Positions 29,441-40,193 of a stretch of DNA of 64,000 nucleotides are shown here, piece by piece. Origin of the DNA: Curculioniphilus buchneri (lineage in GTDB: Bacteria > Pseudomonadota > Gammaproteobacteria > Enterobacterales > Enterobacteriaceae); assembly GCF_964275155.1 (NCBI RefSeq), contig NZ_OZ193413.1, positions 310,001-374,000 of the forward strand. Direction: 5' to 3'. The notes under the pieces are model-generated. The model had not been told where the DNA came from. It was given only the letters and a program-made list of their open reading frames with translations, and ran no database searches. Within the stretch, counting starts at the first letter, position 1. Each line of letters starts with the position of its first letter. The position numbers and the translations under genes are program-made.

Positions 29441-30016
29441 TCATAAGTAAGTAAAAGCAGTAGTGACGTGTTTAACACCGTTTGTTTTACTTGCAATCTC
29501 TGCCACTGATTTGCCTTCAGCCTCTGTAACAACACCTAAAAGAAACACCTCATTATTTTCTGTAACAATTTTTACATTGGAAGATTTTACCAAATTACTC
29601 TTCAATAACTTCCAACGAATTTTTGAAGTAATCCAAGCATCCATACACATGGAACTTAGTGATATTGGTTGTCCTTTACGAATTTCGTTATAAATTTCTA
29701 CTACTCCATTGATATTCATTACAATTTTTTGCGCTCTTTCCGCAAAAATAAAATTTGATACTTGACCAGTTAATAATACTTTACATTGGTAAACTGTATT
29801 TACCAACCGTACACCTCGCTTTAATATTTCATCTTTCGATAGAGCATTTGCAATACGTTTTTCGAGAACACTATCATCAATTTGAGTTCCGATCGTACGA
29901 GGATCGATAGCGGTTTTAATCGAAATAGCTGTAGCCCCACCAATCACCATTGCACCTAAACATCCTTGTAGAATTGGGATACTACACAATAGCAGTAATG
30001 TTTTATGAACATTCAT
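29441..30016 (-). CDS. dolP: Outer-membrane lipoprotein DolP (YraP), two BON domains
   Basis: DolP is a dual-BON-domain lipoprotein that binds anionic phospholipid and supports outer-membrane integrity and BamA function. It has 191 residues, the E. coli length. The signal peptide ends LQGC, with the lipidated cysteine at residue 19. The first BON domain spans about residues 50-115 and the second about 125-191 (SSNVKIVTENNEVFLLGVVTE). AAGGA precedes the ATG. In E. coli diaA lies just upstream; here a 2-kb spacer does. Together with bamE it indicates a maintained outer membrane. Confidence 0.95.
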   Translation of the reverse strand: MNVHKTLLLLCSIPILQGCLGAMVIGGATAISIKTAIDPRTIGTQIDDSVLEKRIANALSKDEILKRGVRLVNTVYQCKVLLTGQVSNFIFAERAQKIVMNINGVVEIYNEIRKGQPISLSSMCMDAWITSKIRWKLLKSNLVKSSNVKIVTENNEVFLLGVVTEAEGKSVAEIASKTNGVKHVTTAFTYL

Positions 30017-32001
30017 TCATACATTCCTTTAATTTTCTGCTAATAAAATAGAGTATTATTCATGAAATAATATAAATAGCCCATGACATAAATATAAAAT
30101 TTTTAATTAAAGAATTTTAATGAAATAGAATAAGAAAAATTTTTTAAGATTTTATTAATTTCATAGTTCATCTATATTATTATACTTAATAAGTACAAAA
30201 CTTTTCATTTTGAACTACTAATGAACATCTTCGATAAAAGAATATATCAATTTTACTGATCAATCAAAAGTTACATCACTAATACACAGTGATCCAATCT
30301 AACGTATCCCAGATATAATGGTGAATGAGACATTTCATTTCACTATAGAAAGTATCAATAAATTTCAAGACCAAGTTTTAAATCGGTTGTTGATATTCTA
30401 ACAAGAATGATAACGGAAATATCATTATTATATGATATATATATTACTGACATTGCTTATCATTGCTTATCATTATAGTTAGTATGATAAACATTGTTTT
30501 CAAGGCTACTGAATAACCGTTTTCTCTCTGCCATAATTACAATGCATACTCAAAATTTTCAATAAAATAGTTTTATTTTTTAGATGCGTTAGATAACTAG
30601 ATTGAGTTGAAAGGAGCTCATAGAACGAGATATATATCTAGTATATATAGACTAGAATGTAGTTTTATCAATTTTATCTCAATTTTAATACAAAAATATG
30701 TTAAAAAAGTTTAATATAACTAAATATTTTATTTTACATAATATAAAGAGTAATGTTCTTAAATAGTTATACTATTAACGTTGAGATTGTACGCATGATT
30801 ACATCAACAATAAATATATGTATATTAACTCATAATATTTGTAAGTAAAGTACTATTTTTATTTTAAATATATTATTAAAATTATAAACATTATCTATTA
30901 ATCAATCACTTGACCTCAATTATTTTATACTAAAAATATTTTTTTTATTGAAAATTAAAATTAAACAGTGCATTTAGAAATTAGTATGATATATTATCGA
31001 GTAAAAAATTAAATTTATGATGTGATAAACATATCAAAATGAACAATTTTAATAACATAAACATTTATTTTTTAATAAAACTTAAGTTAAGTTATATGAA
31101 TGAATAACACAATATTACTATATTTTAATTTATTTATTATCAATGGTATATTTATTTAAAATAAATGAGCGCAATATTAAGACGCATTATATATAATGCA
31201 ATAAATTATATAATATAATAAATTAAGTCAGTACGTTAACGGGTATTATAAACAATAATTAGTTAAACTAAAATTAATTCTACATTTTACAATAACAGCA
31301 ATAATATTGATATCTTCATATTGTTACTAGACAATAAAACTATATTATGATATACCATACTATGCTTCAAGTGAAGCACGCAAACTTTACTATAATAATG
31401 ATGGATAAAATAATAGAGAATATTTAATCGCTATTGCACAATAATGTAGTTACATTAGTATGTAACTTAATTTTTAATTTTATCTTTATTATTACAATAA
31501 GGGAAATGTGTTCCAAAATTGGAATGAATTTTACAATATTGGTTTATTATGTAACTTACTTTTACGAGTAAAGTTTTTTAATTTATTAGCTACAAATTCT
31601 AATGCAGATAAAATAAACCAATTATTCTAATCTATTATTACCAATATGCTATTGGTATATACTTTATATTATTTTTGTATAATATAAATATATATATTAA
31701 TTAAATCTATTACAGAATAAATTTAACTAATGTTAATTATCGCTTAGTAACATTGTAGATATTATTAATATTTTAAGTTAGTGTAGTTAGGTTTGGATAA
31801 AAAATAAAAAATTTATACATTTATATGTATATTAATTAATTATTTATAGACTTCTAAATATATAGAAAGAATTAGTATTGATCGTATATTGCATAGTAGA
31901 TGATTATGACCAATTCTAAAATTTCATGTTTTTCATCAAATACATAAATCTAGTAACTCTTTGAAAAATAATTGAAAAGAAGAATAATTTTGAATAATAA
32001 A
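30017..32001. other. Spacer where diaA, yraN and lpoA are expected
   Basis: Two kilobases between the divergent dolP and rsmI, where E. coli carries diaA, yraN and lpoA. A leftward reading frame at 30534-30460 begins MAERKRLFSSLEN and stops after 25 codons; position and direction fit the start of diaA but the similarity is too short to claim. CATTGCTTAT occurs twice in tandem at 30451-30470. Nothing else is recognisable. Confidence 0.55.
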
Positions 32002-32850
32002 ATGCATGAACATCAACAAGAAGATATTTCTGTATCAACGTTATATGTGGTGCCAACTCCTATTGGCAATCTAAACGACATCACTAAAAGAGCATTGTTT
32101 ATCTTAGATAATGTTAACCTCATTGCAGCAGAAAATATCTATCATACTAATTTATTATTGCAACATTATTTAATAAAAACACGGTTATTTTCTTTTCATG
32201 ATCATAACGAACAAAGAAAAACAAGCATATTACTAAATAAGCTGAGTGATGGATACAGTATAGCACTTGTGTCTAATGCTGGAACACCTCTTATTAATGA
32301 TCCTGGCTATCGTTTAGTGCATCGTTGTCGCGAACTCGGTATTCGAATAGTACCGTTACCAGGTCCTTGCGCAGCTATTACTGCATTATCTGCTTCTGGA
32401 TTGCCTTCTAATCGATTTTGTTATGAAGGTTTTTTACCGGTGAAGCGAAAAGCACGTCTTGATTATCTTCAAGCACACAAACATGAGCCACGCACATTAA
32501 TTTTTTATGAATCAACCCACAGATTATTGGAAACCTTAAAAGATATATCGGATACTTGGGGACCTCAACGCTATGTCGTATTAGCAAGGGAATTAACTAA
32601 AATATGGGAAACTATTTATGGAGCACCGGTCAACGAACTACTCCTTTGGCTTCAAGCAGACATAACTCGCCAAAAGGGTGAGATGTCTCTGATTGTTGAA
32701 GGATATTATAAAATAAAAGAGGCTCATACTCTACTACCAAAGATTTTACGTACTTTCTCTATTTTACTAACAGAATTACCACTAAAACAAGCTGCGGCGT
32801 TAACAGGAAAAATTTACGAAGTAAAAAAAAAATGCTTTATCGCTATTTAA
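32002..32850 (+). CDS. rsmI: 16S rRNA C1402 ribose 2'-O-methyltransferase RsmI
   Basis: RsmI methylates the ribose of 16S rRNA C1402 near the P site. The ATG at 32002 gives MHEHQQEDISVSTLYVVPTPIGNL, in register with E. coli; an upstream TTG frame is not needed. The 282-residue product spans nearly the whole family length (E. coli 286). Two normally conserved motifs are altered: AEDTRHT is AENIYHT at residues 43-49, and SDAGTP is SNAGTP (N92). An A10 tract at 32823-32832 shifts the frame: one base fewer would restore VKKNAL, the E. coli ending, with a stop at 32853-32855. The gene is probably functional at low efficiency, or decaying. Confidence 0.9.
   Translation: MHEHQQEDISVSTLYVVPTPIGNLNDITKRALFILDNVNLIAAENIYHTNLLLQHYLIKTRLFSFHDHNEQRKTSILLNKLSDGYSIALVSNAGTPLINDPGYRLVHRCRELGIRIVPLPGPCAAITALSASGLPSNRFCYEGFLPVKRKARLDYLQAHKHEPRTLIFYESTHRLLETLKDISDTWGPQRYVVLARELTKIWETIYGAPVNELLLWLQADITRQKGEMSLIVEGYYKIKEAHTLLPKILRTFSILLTELPLKQAAALTGKIYEVKKKCFIAI
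32823..32832 (+). repeat. A10 homopolymer at the end of rsmI
   Basis: Ten adenines in a row within the last codons of rsmI. With nine, translation would continue in the frame that matches the E. coli C-terminus (VKKNAL). Either frame ends within 10 codons. Confidence 0.9.
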
Positions 32851-32909
32851 TTGATCAAAAGAAAAATAAAAAAATGATACAATCACCTTAATAAAGATAA
32901 ATATGATAG

Positions 32910-32938
32910 ATGACAAACATCAAAATAAACTTTATACT
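32910..32938 (+). promoter_or_regulatory. Promoter of rnpB
   Basis: ATGACA (32910-32915) and TATACT (32933-32938) are 17 bp apart, each one mismatch from consensus. The expected start at 32945-32947 coincides with the 5' end of the RNase P RNA. Confidence 0.8.
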
Positions 32939-32946
32939 TTATTATT

Positions 32947-33328
32947 GAAGTTGACTAGACAGTCGCTGCTTCATTGTTATCCATCTTCGATGACAATGTT
33001 GGAGAGGAAAGTCCGGGCTACATAGGGCAGGGTGCCAGGTAATACCTGGGAGGTGTGAATCTACGACTAGTGCCACAGAAAGCAAACCGCCGATGATTCG
33101 CGTTATTTGTACTCAATCAGGTAAGGGTGAAAAGGTGTGGTAAAAGCGCACCGCGCGTCTGGCAACAGTTCGCGGCATGGTAAACTCCACTCGAAGCAAG
33201 GCCAAATAGGGGTTTCAAAAGTATGGCCCGTACGTTAACCCGGGTAGGCTGCTTGAGTCAATATGTGAATATTGACCTAGATGAATGGCTGTCCACGACA
33301 GAACCCGGCTTAAAAGTCAACTTCACTT
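32947..33328 (+). ncRNA. rnpB: RNase P RNA (catalytic subunit, type A)
   Basis: The catalytic RNA of RNase P, which matures tRNA and tmRNA 5' ends. The sequence begins GAAGTTGACTAGACAGTCGC and contains the universal blocks GGAAAGTCCGGGCT, GGCAGGGTGCCAGGTAA, AGCAAACCGCCGATG, CAGGTAAGGGTGAAA, GTAAACTCCAC, AAGGCCAAATAGGGG and the closing ACGACAGAACCCGGCTTA. The ends GAAGTTGACT and AGTCAACTTC pair as the P1 helix. The length, about 382, is close to E. coli (377). It starts 96 bp after rsmI; in E. coli the two lie in the same broader region. Confidence 0.98.
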
Positions 33329-35604
33329 TTATATTCATATATTACTGATATATCGTATTATACCTCAAAGTATGTAAACTAGATTTTAATTTATGTATAT
33401 ATTTTAGATAAAAATGAATATGAATTTTAATAGGTATCCTATTATTCTATAATATCAATTATTATTAAAATATTTTAAAAAGGATTATTGGAAAGATATT
33501 TGTACTGTCTACAATAATAGGATCCATTTTGAAATAATTTAAATTATGGTATTATGACTAAATTTTTATCAATTATTTACTTTATTATTTAGTATATCAA
33601 TGTAAATTGATCTAGTATATTTCTAGTGTTTTTTAATATATATTATTTATGTTTAATAGATTTTTTCAACAATATTGAATTATTTTTAATAGTATTTAGA
33701 TTTTGATATACATAACTAATACAATCTAATGATTACTTTTTGATTAAATTAATATTTGAACTAATGTTAAAAACATTGTACCAAAAGGCTTTTCTATTTA
33801 AAAAAAATTGAATCATTAGTAATGATCACTAATAAGTATGTTTCGGCATTACGTTGTTTATATGGAAATTTAAAAAATATAAAAGTAGTTTTATTTAGTA
33901 TATTCAAACACTTTTTTAAAAAGTATATTTGTCATAATTATATTTAATCAAAGCATAAAAGAAATAGTATGATACTGTGTTCTTTAAATATTTATATTAT
34001 TTTCAATATTAATCTAAAAAAACTTGGATATTATTACATTCATTCTATGAAGTCGTTTTTATGATGGTGTATCTATAAATAAAATAACAAAATAAAACTA
34101 ATCTCTAATATAATATTTAGATATCTATCATTAGATATGGCTATTTACTTTTTCAAACTAAAGTGAAAATTAAATATCATTTATACATTATTTAAATTTA
34201 TTTATCTTGTCAAAATTTAATTATTATAAATATTATTATATTATAGTTACTTATTAATTCGTAATCTTGATCGATTATTGAATTAGGAAATATATTCCTT
34301 ATAAAAATTTTTATTTAATTTTATTTTATATTAAATGGCAATAATATAGTTATGATTATTACATGTCTTATATGTCAAGACTTAGTTACTATTAATGTTA
34401 AATAAATATCGTTATTATATTTGTCTTAAAATTTTAACATATTATTAAATATTATAACACGTATATATTTATATATGTAAAGCATAATGTTCTATTATTT
34501 ATTAAATAAATTATTTTTACACACAACATGTAAATGTAGTTTAAATATTATTTGAAATTAATATTTATAATGTATTACTTAATTTTAGAATTAGATTCTA
34601 ATGAAGATATTTTGTATTAAGATTAATTTTACCAATGAATATCTTATATATTATAGCAAGTGAATGCCTGTAATTATTATCTAATAGGACTAGCATATAG
34701 TGACATTGAAAAAAGAAGGAAAAAAGAAACTATTGTAGAATAGTATAATATTATATGCAAATATAGTCATAGAACTACAAGTATTATCGATCTAGAATTC
34801 AATATCGACATTATATTGTTAATTATAATATATATACTAATATTTTATATTTTAAAACATAATGAGCATGAATCATTAAAAAAATAAAGAGTTTTATTTA
34901 AATTCTTTTTCTCCAATACAGAAAATGCTTATCAAATCGAATGAATAATTCTAATATGTTATTTTAATATATAACATATTGTATTTACATAATAGAATAA
35001 AAGCTTATAATATATAAGATTGCATGCTTATAATATCATTAGATATAATATTCATATTTTAGCGTTAAGAAAGGTATGTTCTAATAATATATATATTAAA
35101 TCAATATCGTCTTTATATGAGAAAAACAATGATAAATCAATACATCTTTCTGACAAAAAATATTTGTACGTAGCATGAATAGAGATGTATTCAATTTAAC
35201 TTAATTCTTGAAGGCAATATTATTAGTAATAATCTATACACGTTTAGCTATAAACCTACTTTTGAAGCACATTATTTTCAATAACTATAAGTTTTTAGCA
35301 TATTCCAATATATATAGAGTTTTTTTAAAATTTTTTAAAGGACGTCCTATACATGACACACAATTAGTAATTGTTTTAAATTATTTCATCTATAGTGTAA
35401 TATATCTAAATATAACGAAATTTATCTGAATTTAACTATAAACATTGAATATGTATTAGGAATACTGATTTTTAAAAAATTTTTTAATACAATTAAATTA
35501 TATGGTTCTCAAATATACTGTTATATTATAAAAAAGTAGACAAGCTTACTTGTATAAGTAATGCAATAAATTTAAGTCCTTTATTATTAGGAATAAAGTG
35601 TTTT
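33329..35604. other. Large spacer rnpB-dnaB
   Basis: About 2.3 kb of very AT-rich sequence. A possible 73-codon frame at 35208-35429 starts with TTG, is composed of AT-driven residues and lacks a ribosome-binding site, so I do not call it. A perfect inverted repeat TTACTT-GTAT-AAGTAA at 35546-35561 lies about 45 bp before dnaB and could be an operator or part of its promoter. No clear rnpB terminator is seen. Confidence 0.6.
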
Positions 35605-37014
35605 ATGTTAGAAAATAAGGTGTTCAACAAGGTAAATTTTTCTCAAGATCGCCAAGTTGACAGACTGAAAATACCTCCTCATTCGTTAGAAGCAGAGCAG
35701 TCTGTTTTAGGCGGATTAATGCTGGATAATGATCGTTGGGATAATGTTGTTGAAAAATTAACTGATAATGATTTTTATAGCCATCCACATCGTCTAATTT
35801 TCAGAGAAATGAAAAATCTTTTTGAAATGGGTAAACCTATTGATCTTATTACTATATCAGAATCCCTTGAACAAAAGGGTAAATTAGATACGGTAGGCGG
35901 ATTTGCCTATTTAGCAGAATTATCAAAAAATATCCCCAGTGTGGCTAATATTGTTGCTTATGCCGATATTGTACGGGAACGAGCCATATTGCGTGAAATA
36001 ATTGCTATCGCTCATGAAATCGCTGATATCTGTTATAATCCGCAAGGTCGAAAAAGTGAAGATTTACTAGATTTAGCCGAATCTCGAGTATTTCAAATTG
36101 CTGAAGATAGATCTAATAAAGATGCAGGTCCGAAAAGTATTGAACATATTCTTGAAAATACAATATCTCGTATCGAAAAATTATATCATAAGCCAAATAA
36201 TGGTGTCATTGGAATATCTAGTGGATATCAAGATTTGGATAAAAAAACTGCCGGTTTACAAAAATCTGATTTAATCATCATTGCTGCCCGCCCTTCTATG
36301 GGAAAAACTACTTTCGCTATAAATTTGTGTGAACATGCTGCTATGACTGAAGCTAAGCCAGTGCTTATCTTTAGTTTAGAAATGCCAGGAGAACAAATTA
36401 TGATGCGTATACTTGCTTCATTATCACGTGTTGATCAGGCTAAAATTCGTACCGGTCAACTGAATGATGAAGATTGGGCAAGACTGTCTAGTACTATGGG
36501 AATTTTGCTGGATAAAAAAAAGAATATGTATATCGACGATTCATCTTGCTTAACACCGAATGAAGTCCGTTCACGTGCACGTAGATTATTTCGCGAACAT
36601 AATGGATTAAGTTTAATCATGATAGATTATTTACAACTGATGCGTGTGCCATCATTATCTGATAACCGTACATTGGAAATTGCAGAAATATCTCGCTCAT
36701 TAAAAGCATTGGCCAAAGAATTGCAGGTGCCAGTAATAGCATTATCACAGCTAAATCGTAGTTTAGAACAACGTTCTGATAAGCGTCCTGTAAACTCTGA
36801 TCTTCGTGAGTCTGGTTCAATTGAACAAGATGCTGATCTCATCATGTTTATTTACCGCGATGAAGTATATCATGAAAATAGTGATGTAAAAGGCATTGCT
36901 GAAATTATTCTCGGTAAACAACGTAATGGCCCTATCGGAATTGTCCGCTTGACATTCAATGGACGATGGTCACGGTTTGATAATTACGCAGGTACGCAAT
37001 ATTTTGACAAATAA
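35605..37014 (+). CDS. dnaB: Replicative DNA helicase DnaB
   Basis: DnaB is the hexameric 5'-3' helicase that unwinds the replication fork. The 469-residue protein is two shorter than E. coli. The N-terminal domain begins IPPHSLEAEQSVLGGLMLDN; the linker is followed by the RecA-like core with Walker A ARPSMGKTT (lysine at 234), Walker B LSLIMIDYLQLM and the arginine-finger region QRNGPIG. An A8 run at 36515-36522 is in frame. In E. coli alr and tyrB follow; here tyrB follows after only 157 bp. Confidence 0.98.
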   Translation: MLENKVFNKVNFSQDRQVDRLKIPPHSLEAEQSVLGGLMLDNDRWDNVVEKLTDNDFYSHPHRLIFREMKNLFEMGKPIDLITISESLEQKGKLDTVGGFAYLAELSKNIPSVANIVAYADIVRERAILREIIAIAHEIADICYNPQGRKSEDLLDLAESRVFQIAEDRSNKDAGPKSIEHILENTISRIEKLYHKPNNGVIGISSGYQDLDKKTAGLQKSDLIIIAARPSMGKTTFAINLCEHAAMTEAKPVLIFSLEMPGEQIMMRILASLSRVDQAKIRTGQLNDEDWARLSSTMGILLDKKKNMYIDDSSCLTPNEVRSRARRLFREHNGLSLIMIDYLQLMRVPSLSDNRTLEIAEISRSLKALAKELQVPVIALSQLNRSLEQRSDKRPVNSDLRESGSIEQDADLIMFIYRDEVYHENSDVKGIAEIILGKQRNGPIGIVRLTFNGRWSRFDNYAGTQYFDK

Positions 37015-37157
37015 TTATTAAAATTTGATAAAATGTTGAGTTATATTAAAAAATTTGTTACTAATTTAGTAGTTTATCTGTTTCGTTTTTTTTAAAATAT
37101 ACTTTATAGATATAATAAAAAGAGATATCTATTACATTGAGTAACATTCGTTTATTT

Positions 37158-37164
37158 AGGAGAG
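37158..37164 (+). promoter_or_regulatory. Strong ribosome-binding site that selects the GTG start of tyrB
   Basis: AGGAGAG lies about 9 bases before the GTG at 37172 and is one of the few strong Shine-Dalgarno sequences in the window. It decides for the GTG start, which also matches the family N-terminus (FQHVDPYMGDSIL). Confidence 0.8.
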
Positions 37165-37171
37165 TGATATT

Positions 37172-38374
37172 GTGTTCCAACATGTTGATCCATATATGGG
37201 AGATTCTATTTTATCTTTAATGGAAATTTATAAACAAGATCCAAGGCCTAATAAAATTAATCTTAGCATTGGACTATATTATAATGAACAGTCAATTATT
37301 CCTCAATTACAAGCAGTAGAAAAAGCACAAGCTACGCTATTTATATCTTCATCACAGCAAAGATGTTCATCTTCTTATTTACCTATGGAAGGGTTGCGAT
37401 CTTATCGCAATGCTGTTCAGGTTTTATTATTCGGTGATAATCATCCAATGCGAAATGCACATAGAATTGTTACTATTCAAACTTTAGGCGGTTCTGGTGC
37501 ACTAAAAATTGGTGCTGATTTTCTTAAATGCTATTTTCCAGATTCTAATGTGTGGGTTAGTGATCCAACGTGGGAAAATCACGTCGCTATTTTTTCTGGA
37601 GCTGGCTTTCAAGTTAATCGTTATCCTTATTTTGATATAGAAAAATTTGGCATCAATTTTGACGCCATGTTAGCTTGTTTTAAGTTATTACCAAAAAAAA
37701 GTATCGTTTTGTTACATCCATGCTGTCATAATCCTACTGGGTTTGATTTGACAAATAGTGAATGGCAACAAATTATTGAAATAATCAAAGAAAGACAACT
37801 CATTCCTTTTTTAGATATTGCTTATCAAGGTTTTGGAACAAACATAGAACAAGACGCATATGTAGTACGTGAAATGGCACGTCTTAGTCTTCCATGTTTA
37901 GTGAGCCATTCTTTTTCTAAAATTTTTTCTCTTTATAGGGAACGTGTAGGAGCTCTTTCAGTAGTATGTAATAGCGTAAATGTCGCTGACTGTGTATTGG
38001 GACAACTTCAAGCCACTGTACGTCGAAATTATTCAAGTCCTCCTAATTTTGGAGCTCAAATTGTTATGCAAGTATTAACCGATCCTGAGTTAAATGAATT
38101 ATGGCGCACAGAATTAGCTTCAATGCGGTTACGTATCCTAGAAATGCGTCAGAGTTTGATAAAAGCCTTAAAAACCGTATTACCCTCTCATAATTTTGGA
38201 TTTTTACTTAATCAACATGGTATGTTTAGTTATACTGGTCTCAGTACTAAACAAGTGGCTGATTTGCGAGAAACTTTTGCTATTTATTTAATTGATAGTG
38301 GTAGAATTTGTTTAGCTGGTTTAAATACTAAAAATGTGGAAAAAGTAGCAAGAGCTATTGCAGCAGTACAATGA
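37172..38374 (+). CDS. tyrB: Aromatic-amino-acid aminotransferase TyrB
   Basis: TyrB is a PLP enzyme that makes tyrosine, phenylalanine and also leucine or aspartate from their keto acids. The 400-residue sequence is closer to E. coli TyrB than AspC, for example NLSIGLYYNE, SYLPMEGL, TIQTLGGSGALK and HPCCHNPTG. PLP is bound by K250 in SHSFSKIFSLY; the substrate-binding arginine is in DSGRICLAGLNT. It starts with GTG behind a strong ribosome-binding site. It probably covers several transaminations in a reduced genome, which could explain its retention as a nutrient-provisioning step; that is inference. Confidence 0.97.
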   Translation: MFQHVDPYMGDSILSLMEIYKQDPRPNKINLSIGLYYNEQSIIPQLQAVEKAQATLFISSSQQRCSSSYLPMEGLRSYRNAVQVLLFGDNHPMRNAHRIVTIQTLGGSGALKIGADFLKCYFPDSNVWVSDPTWENHVAIFSGAGFQVNRYPYFDIEKFGINFDAMLACFKLLPKKSIVLLHPCCHNPTGFDLTNSEWQQIIEIIKERQLIPFLDIAYQGFGTNIEQDAYVVREMARLSLPCLVSHSFSKIFSLYRERVGALSVVCNSVNVADCVLGQLQATVRRNYSSPPNFGAQIVMQVLTDPELNELWRTELASMRLRILEMRQSLIKALKTVLPSHNFGFLLNQHGMFSYTGLSTKQVADLRETFAIYLIDSGRICLAGLNTKNVEKVARAIAAVQ

Positions 38375-39083
38375 TCTTTTAATGAAAAGGGAATAAGGGA
38401 ATATTAATAATATAGTTTACAATTAAATATTTATTTTTTTGCATTATTTATTAATATGCTTATGTAATTAATGTTAATTAATATATTGATTATAGACTAT
38501 TGTATCTTTATAATAAAGAGGGTATTCCTTCTAGTTATATATATTTTATGCATAACAATGTTATTTAATGAGTCAATTAAAAACTTCAAGTTCGTATTAG
38601 TTTTTACGTTAATTATTAATGAATTCAGATTTTTTAAATAGAAAAATTTTATACGATGATCTTTTAAAATGCTGTTAAAATACTATATTCACTAGTAAAC
38701 ATTGCATGTGAATATAGATTCAATCTGTCTCAACGTTTGAGAATTGATACCTTTTTTGTTCTTTAATTTTTTAGTACAATTTAATTGTTTCTATGTATTT
38801 CGTCAATGTAAATGTTTTTTTCTAGCCACCATTTAAATTAATGGTGGTTTTGATAAAGAATATGTCATTAATTAAATATTAATTTATGTTTAAAATAAAG
38901 AAATTGCCTCTATATATACAAATATGTAATTTGAATTATATCAAGATTGATAGTTCTTATATTTATAATGCTTGAAACCGACAGTCAAAAATCATTGTAT
39001 TTTTATTTCTGTAAAAACATTTCTATAGAAAAAAATAGTTATTGAGAATTGAATAGTTACATCTAAATCTAAAATAGATAATC
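38375..39083. other. Spacer tyrB-ddlA
   Basis: About 700 bp between convergent tyrB and ddlA, with one clear feature, the GC-rich hairpin at 38826-38847. Nothing else recognisable. Confidence 0.6.
38826..38851 (+). terminator. Intrinsic-terminator-like hairpin downstream of tyrB
   Basis: CCACCATT (38826-38833) pairs perfectly with AATGGTGG (38840-38847) around a 6-base loop and is followed by TTTT. It lies about 450 bp after tyrB, so it may end a long tyrB transcript or belonged to a lost gene. It is the most GC-rich stem in this spacer. Confidence 0.6.
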
Positions 39084-40193
39084 CTATAAAGTTAGTGAAT
39101 TGGTCAAGTATTGATCTTGACGATGACATGTTAGGGCTAATTCAATTAGGCGTGTTATGAGATCTGTACAACTTAATCCACTAGCTTGCCATAATCTTGG
39201 ATACATACTGACATTAGTAAAACCTGGTAGTGTATTAATTTCATTAACTAAAATTTTTTCATCTACTGTCAAGAACACGTCTACTCGTGCCATACAGGAA
39301 CAGTGTAATGCTCGAAATGCACGACGAGCAACAGAACGAATGTTCTCGCTGACAGTTCTGCTGATGTTAGCTGGAATCACAATGTGTGTATCATGTGTAT
39401 TAATATATTTGTTTTGATAAGAATAAAAGTTATTATTTAAAATAATTTCACCGCACACGCTTGTTTGGAGTTCATCGCTGCCTAATACGGCACATTCTAA
39501 CTCTCGACCAATGATCGCAGCCTCCACTAATACTTTATGATCAAAGTTGAATGCTAATGCTAAACCTTGCTCAAAGCTATCACGATTGATAATCTTTGAT
39601 ACTCCTACTGAAGATCCCTGATTTGCTGGTTTAATAAATAATGGTAATCCTAGAGCCGAAGTGATTTTATCAAAACACATACCACTATTATTGTATTGAG
39701 AGCGCGTTAGTGTGAAAGAGGGTGTCACTGCCAAACCAGCATCACGCAATAAACGTTTGGTTATATCTTTATCCATGCTAATTGCTGATCCCAAGACACT
39801 GGAACCTACATACGGTATATTAGTCATACGTAATAACCCCTGAAGAGAACCATCTTCTCCGAATGGGCCATGAACTATAGGAAAAATGATATCAATAGGC
39901 AATGGAATTGTATCAGGGCAATTAAGTTGTACTAGAGAATTGTTAAAAAAACCTGGAAGGATAGCAAGATCTTTCATGCTCTTCTTTAAAGAAACTAAGG
40001 TTAGATGATCGCTGTTAAGTAAATAACTATTTTTATTAAAAATATGCCATACACCCTGTTTATCGATTCCTAATAATATTATATCGAATTTTTCTTTATT
40101 TATAGCATGAATTATATTTTTAGAAGATTGAAGAGAAATTTCATGTTCTACTGAACGACCTCCAAAGAGCACTCCAACGCGCGTTTTTACCAT
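39084..40193 (-). CDS. ddlA: D-alanine--D-alanine ligase A
   Basis: Ddl joins two D-alanines for the peptidoglycan pentapeptide. The 369-residue length and sequence match E. coli DdlA (364) rather than the shorter DdlB (306). The ATP-grasp fold is visible in VGVLFGGRSVEHEISLQS, VHGPFGEDGSLQGLL, PLFIKPANQGSSVGVSK and ARVDVFLTVDEKILVNEINTLPGFT. It lies alone between two long spacers. With dapD it shows that peptidoglycan precursors are still made. The alanine racemase gene alr is missing from its usual place beside dnaB. Confidence 0.97.
   Translation of the reverse strand: MVKTRVGVLFGGRSVEHEISLQSSKNIIHAINKEKFDIILLGIDKQGVWHIFNKNSYLLNSDHLTLVSLKKSMKDLAILPGFFNNSLVQLNCPDTIPLPIDIIFPIVHGPFGEDGSLQGLLRMTNIPYVGSSVLGSAISMDKDITKRLLRDAGLAVTPSFTLTRSQYNNSGMCFDKITSALGLPLFIKPANQGSSVGVSKIINRDSFEQGLALAFNFDHKVLVEAAIIGRELECAVLGSDELQTSVCGEIILNNNFYSYQNKYINTHDTHIVIPANISRTVSENIRSVARRAFRALHCSCMARVDVFLTVDEKILVNEINTLPGFTNVSMYPRLWQASGLSCTDLITRLIELALTCHRQDQYLTNSLTL

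Noticed and set aside
35208..35429. 73-codon hydrophobic frame before dnaB
   Set aside because: TTG start, no ribosome-binding site, residue content (I, L, K, N, Y, F) is what AT-rich random sequence gives.
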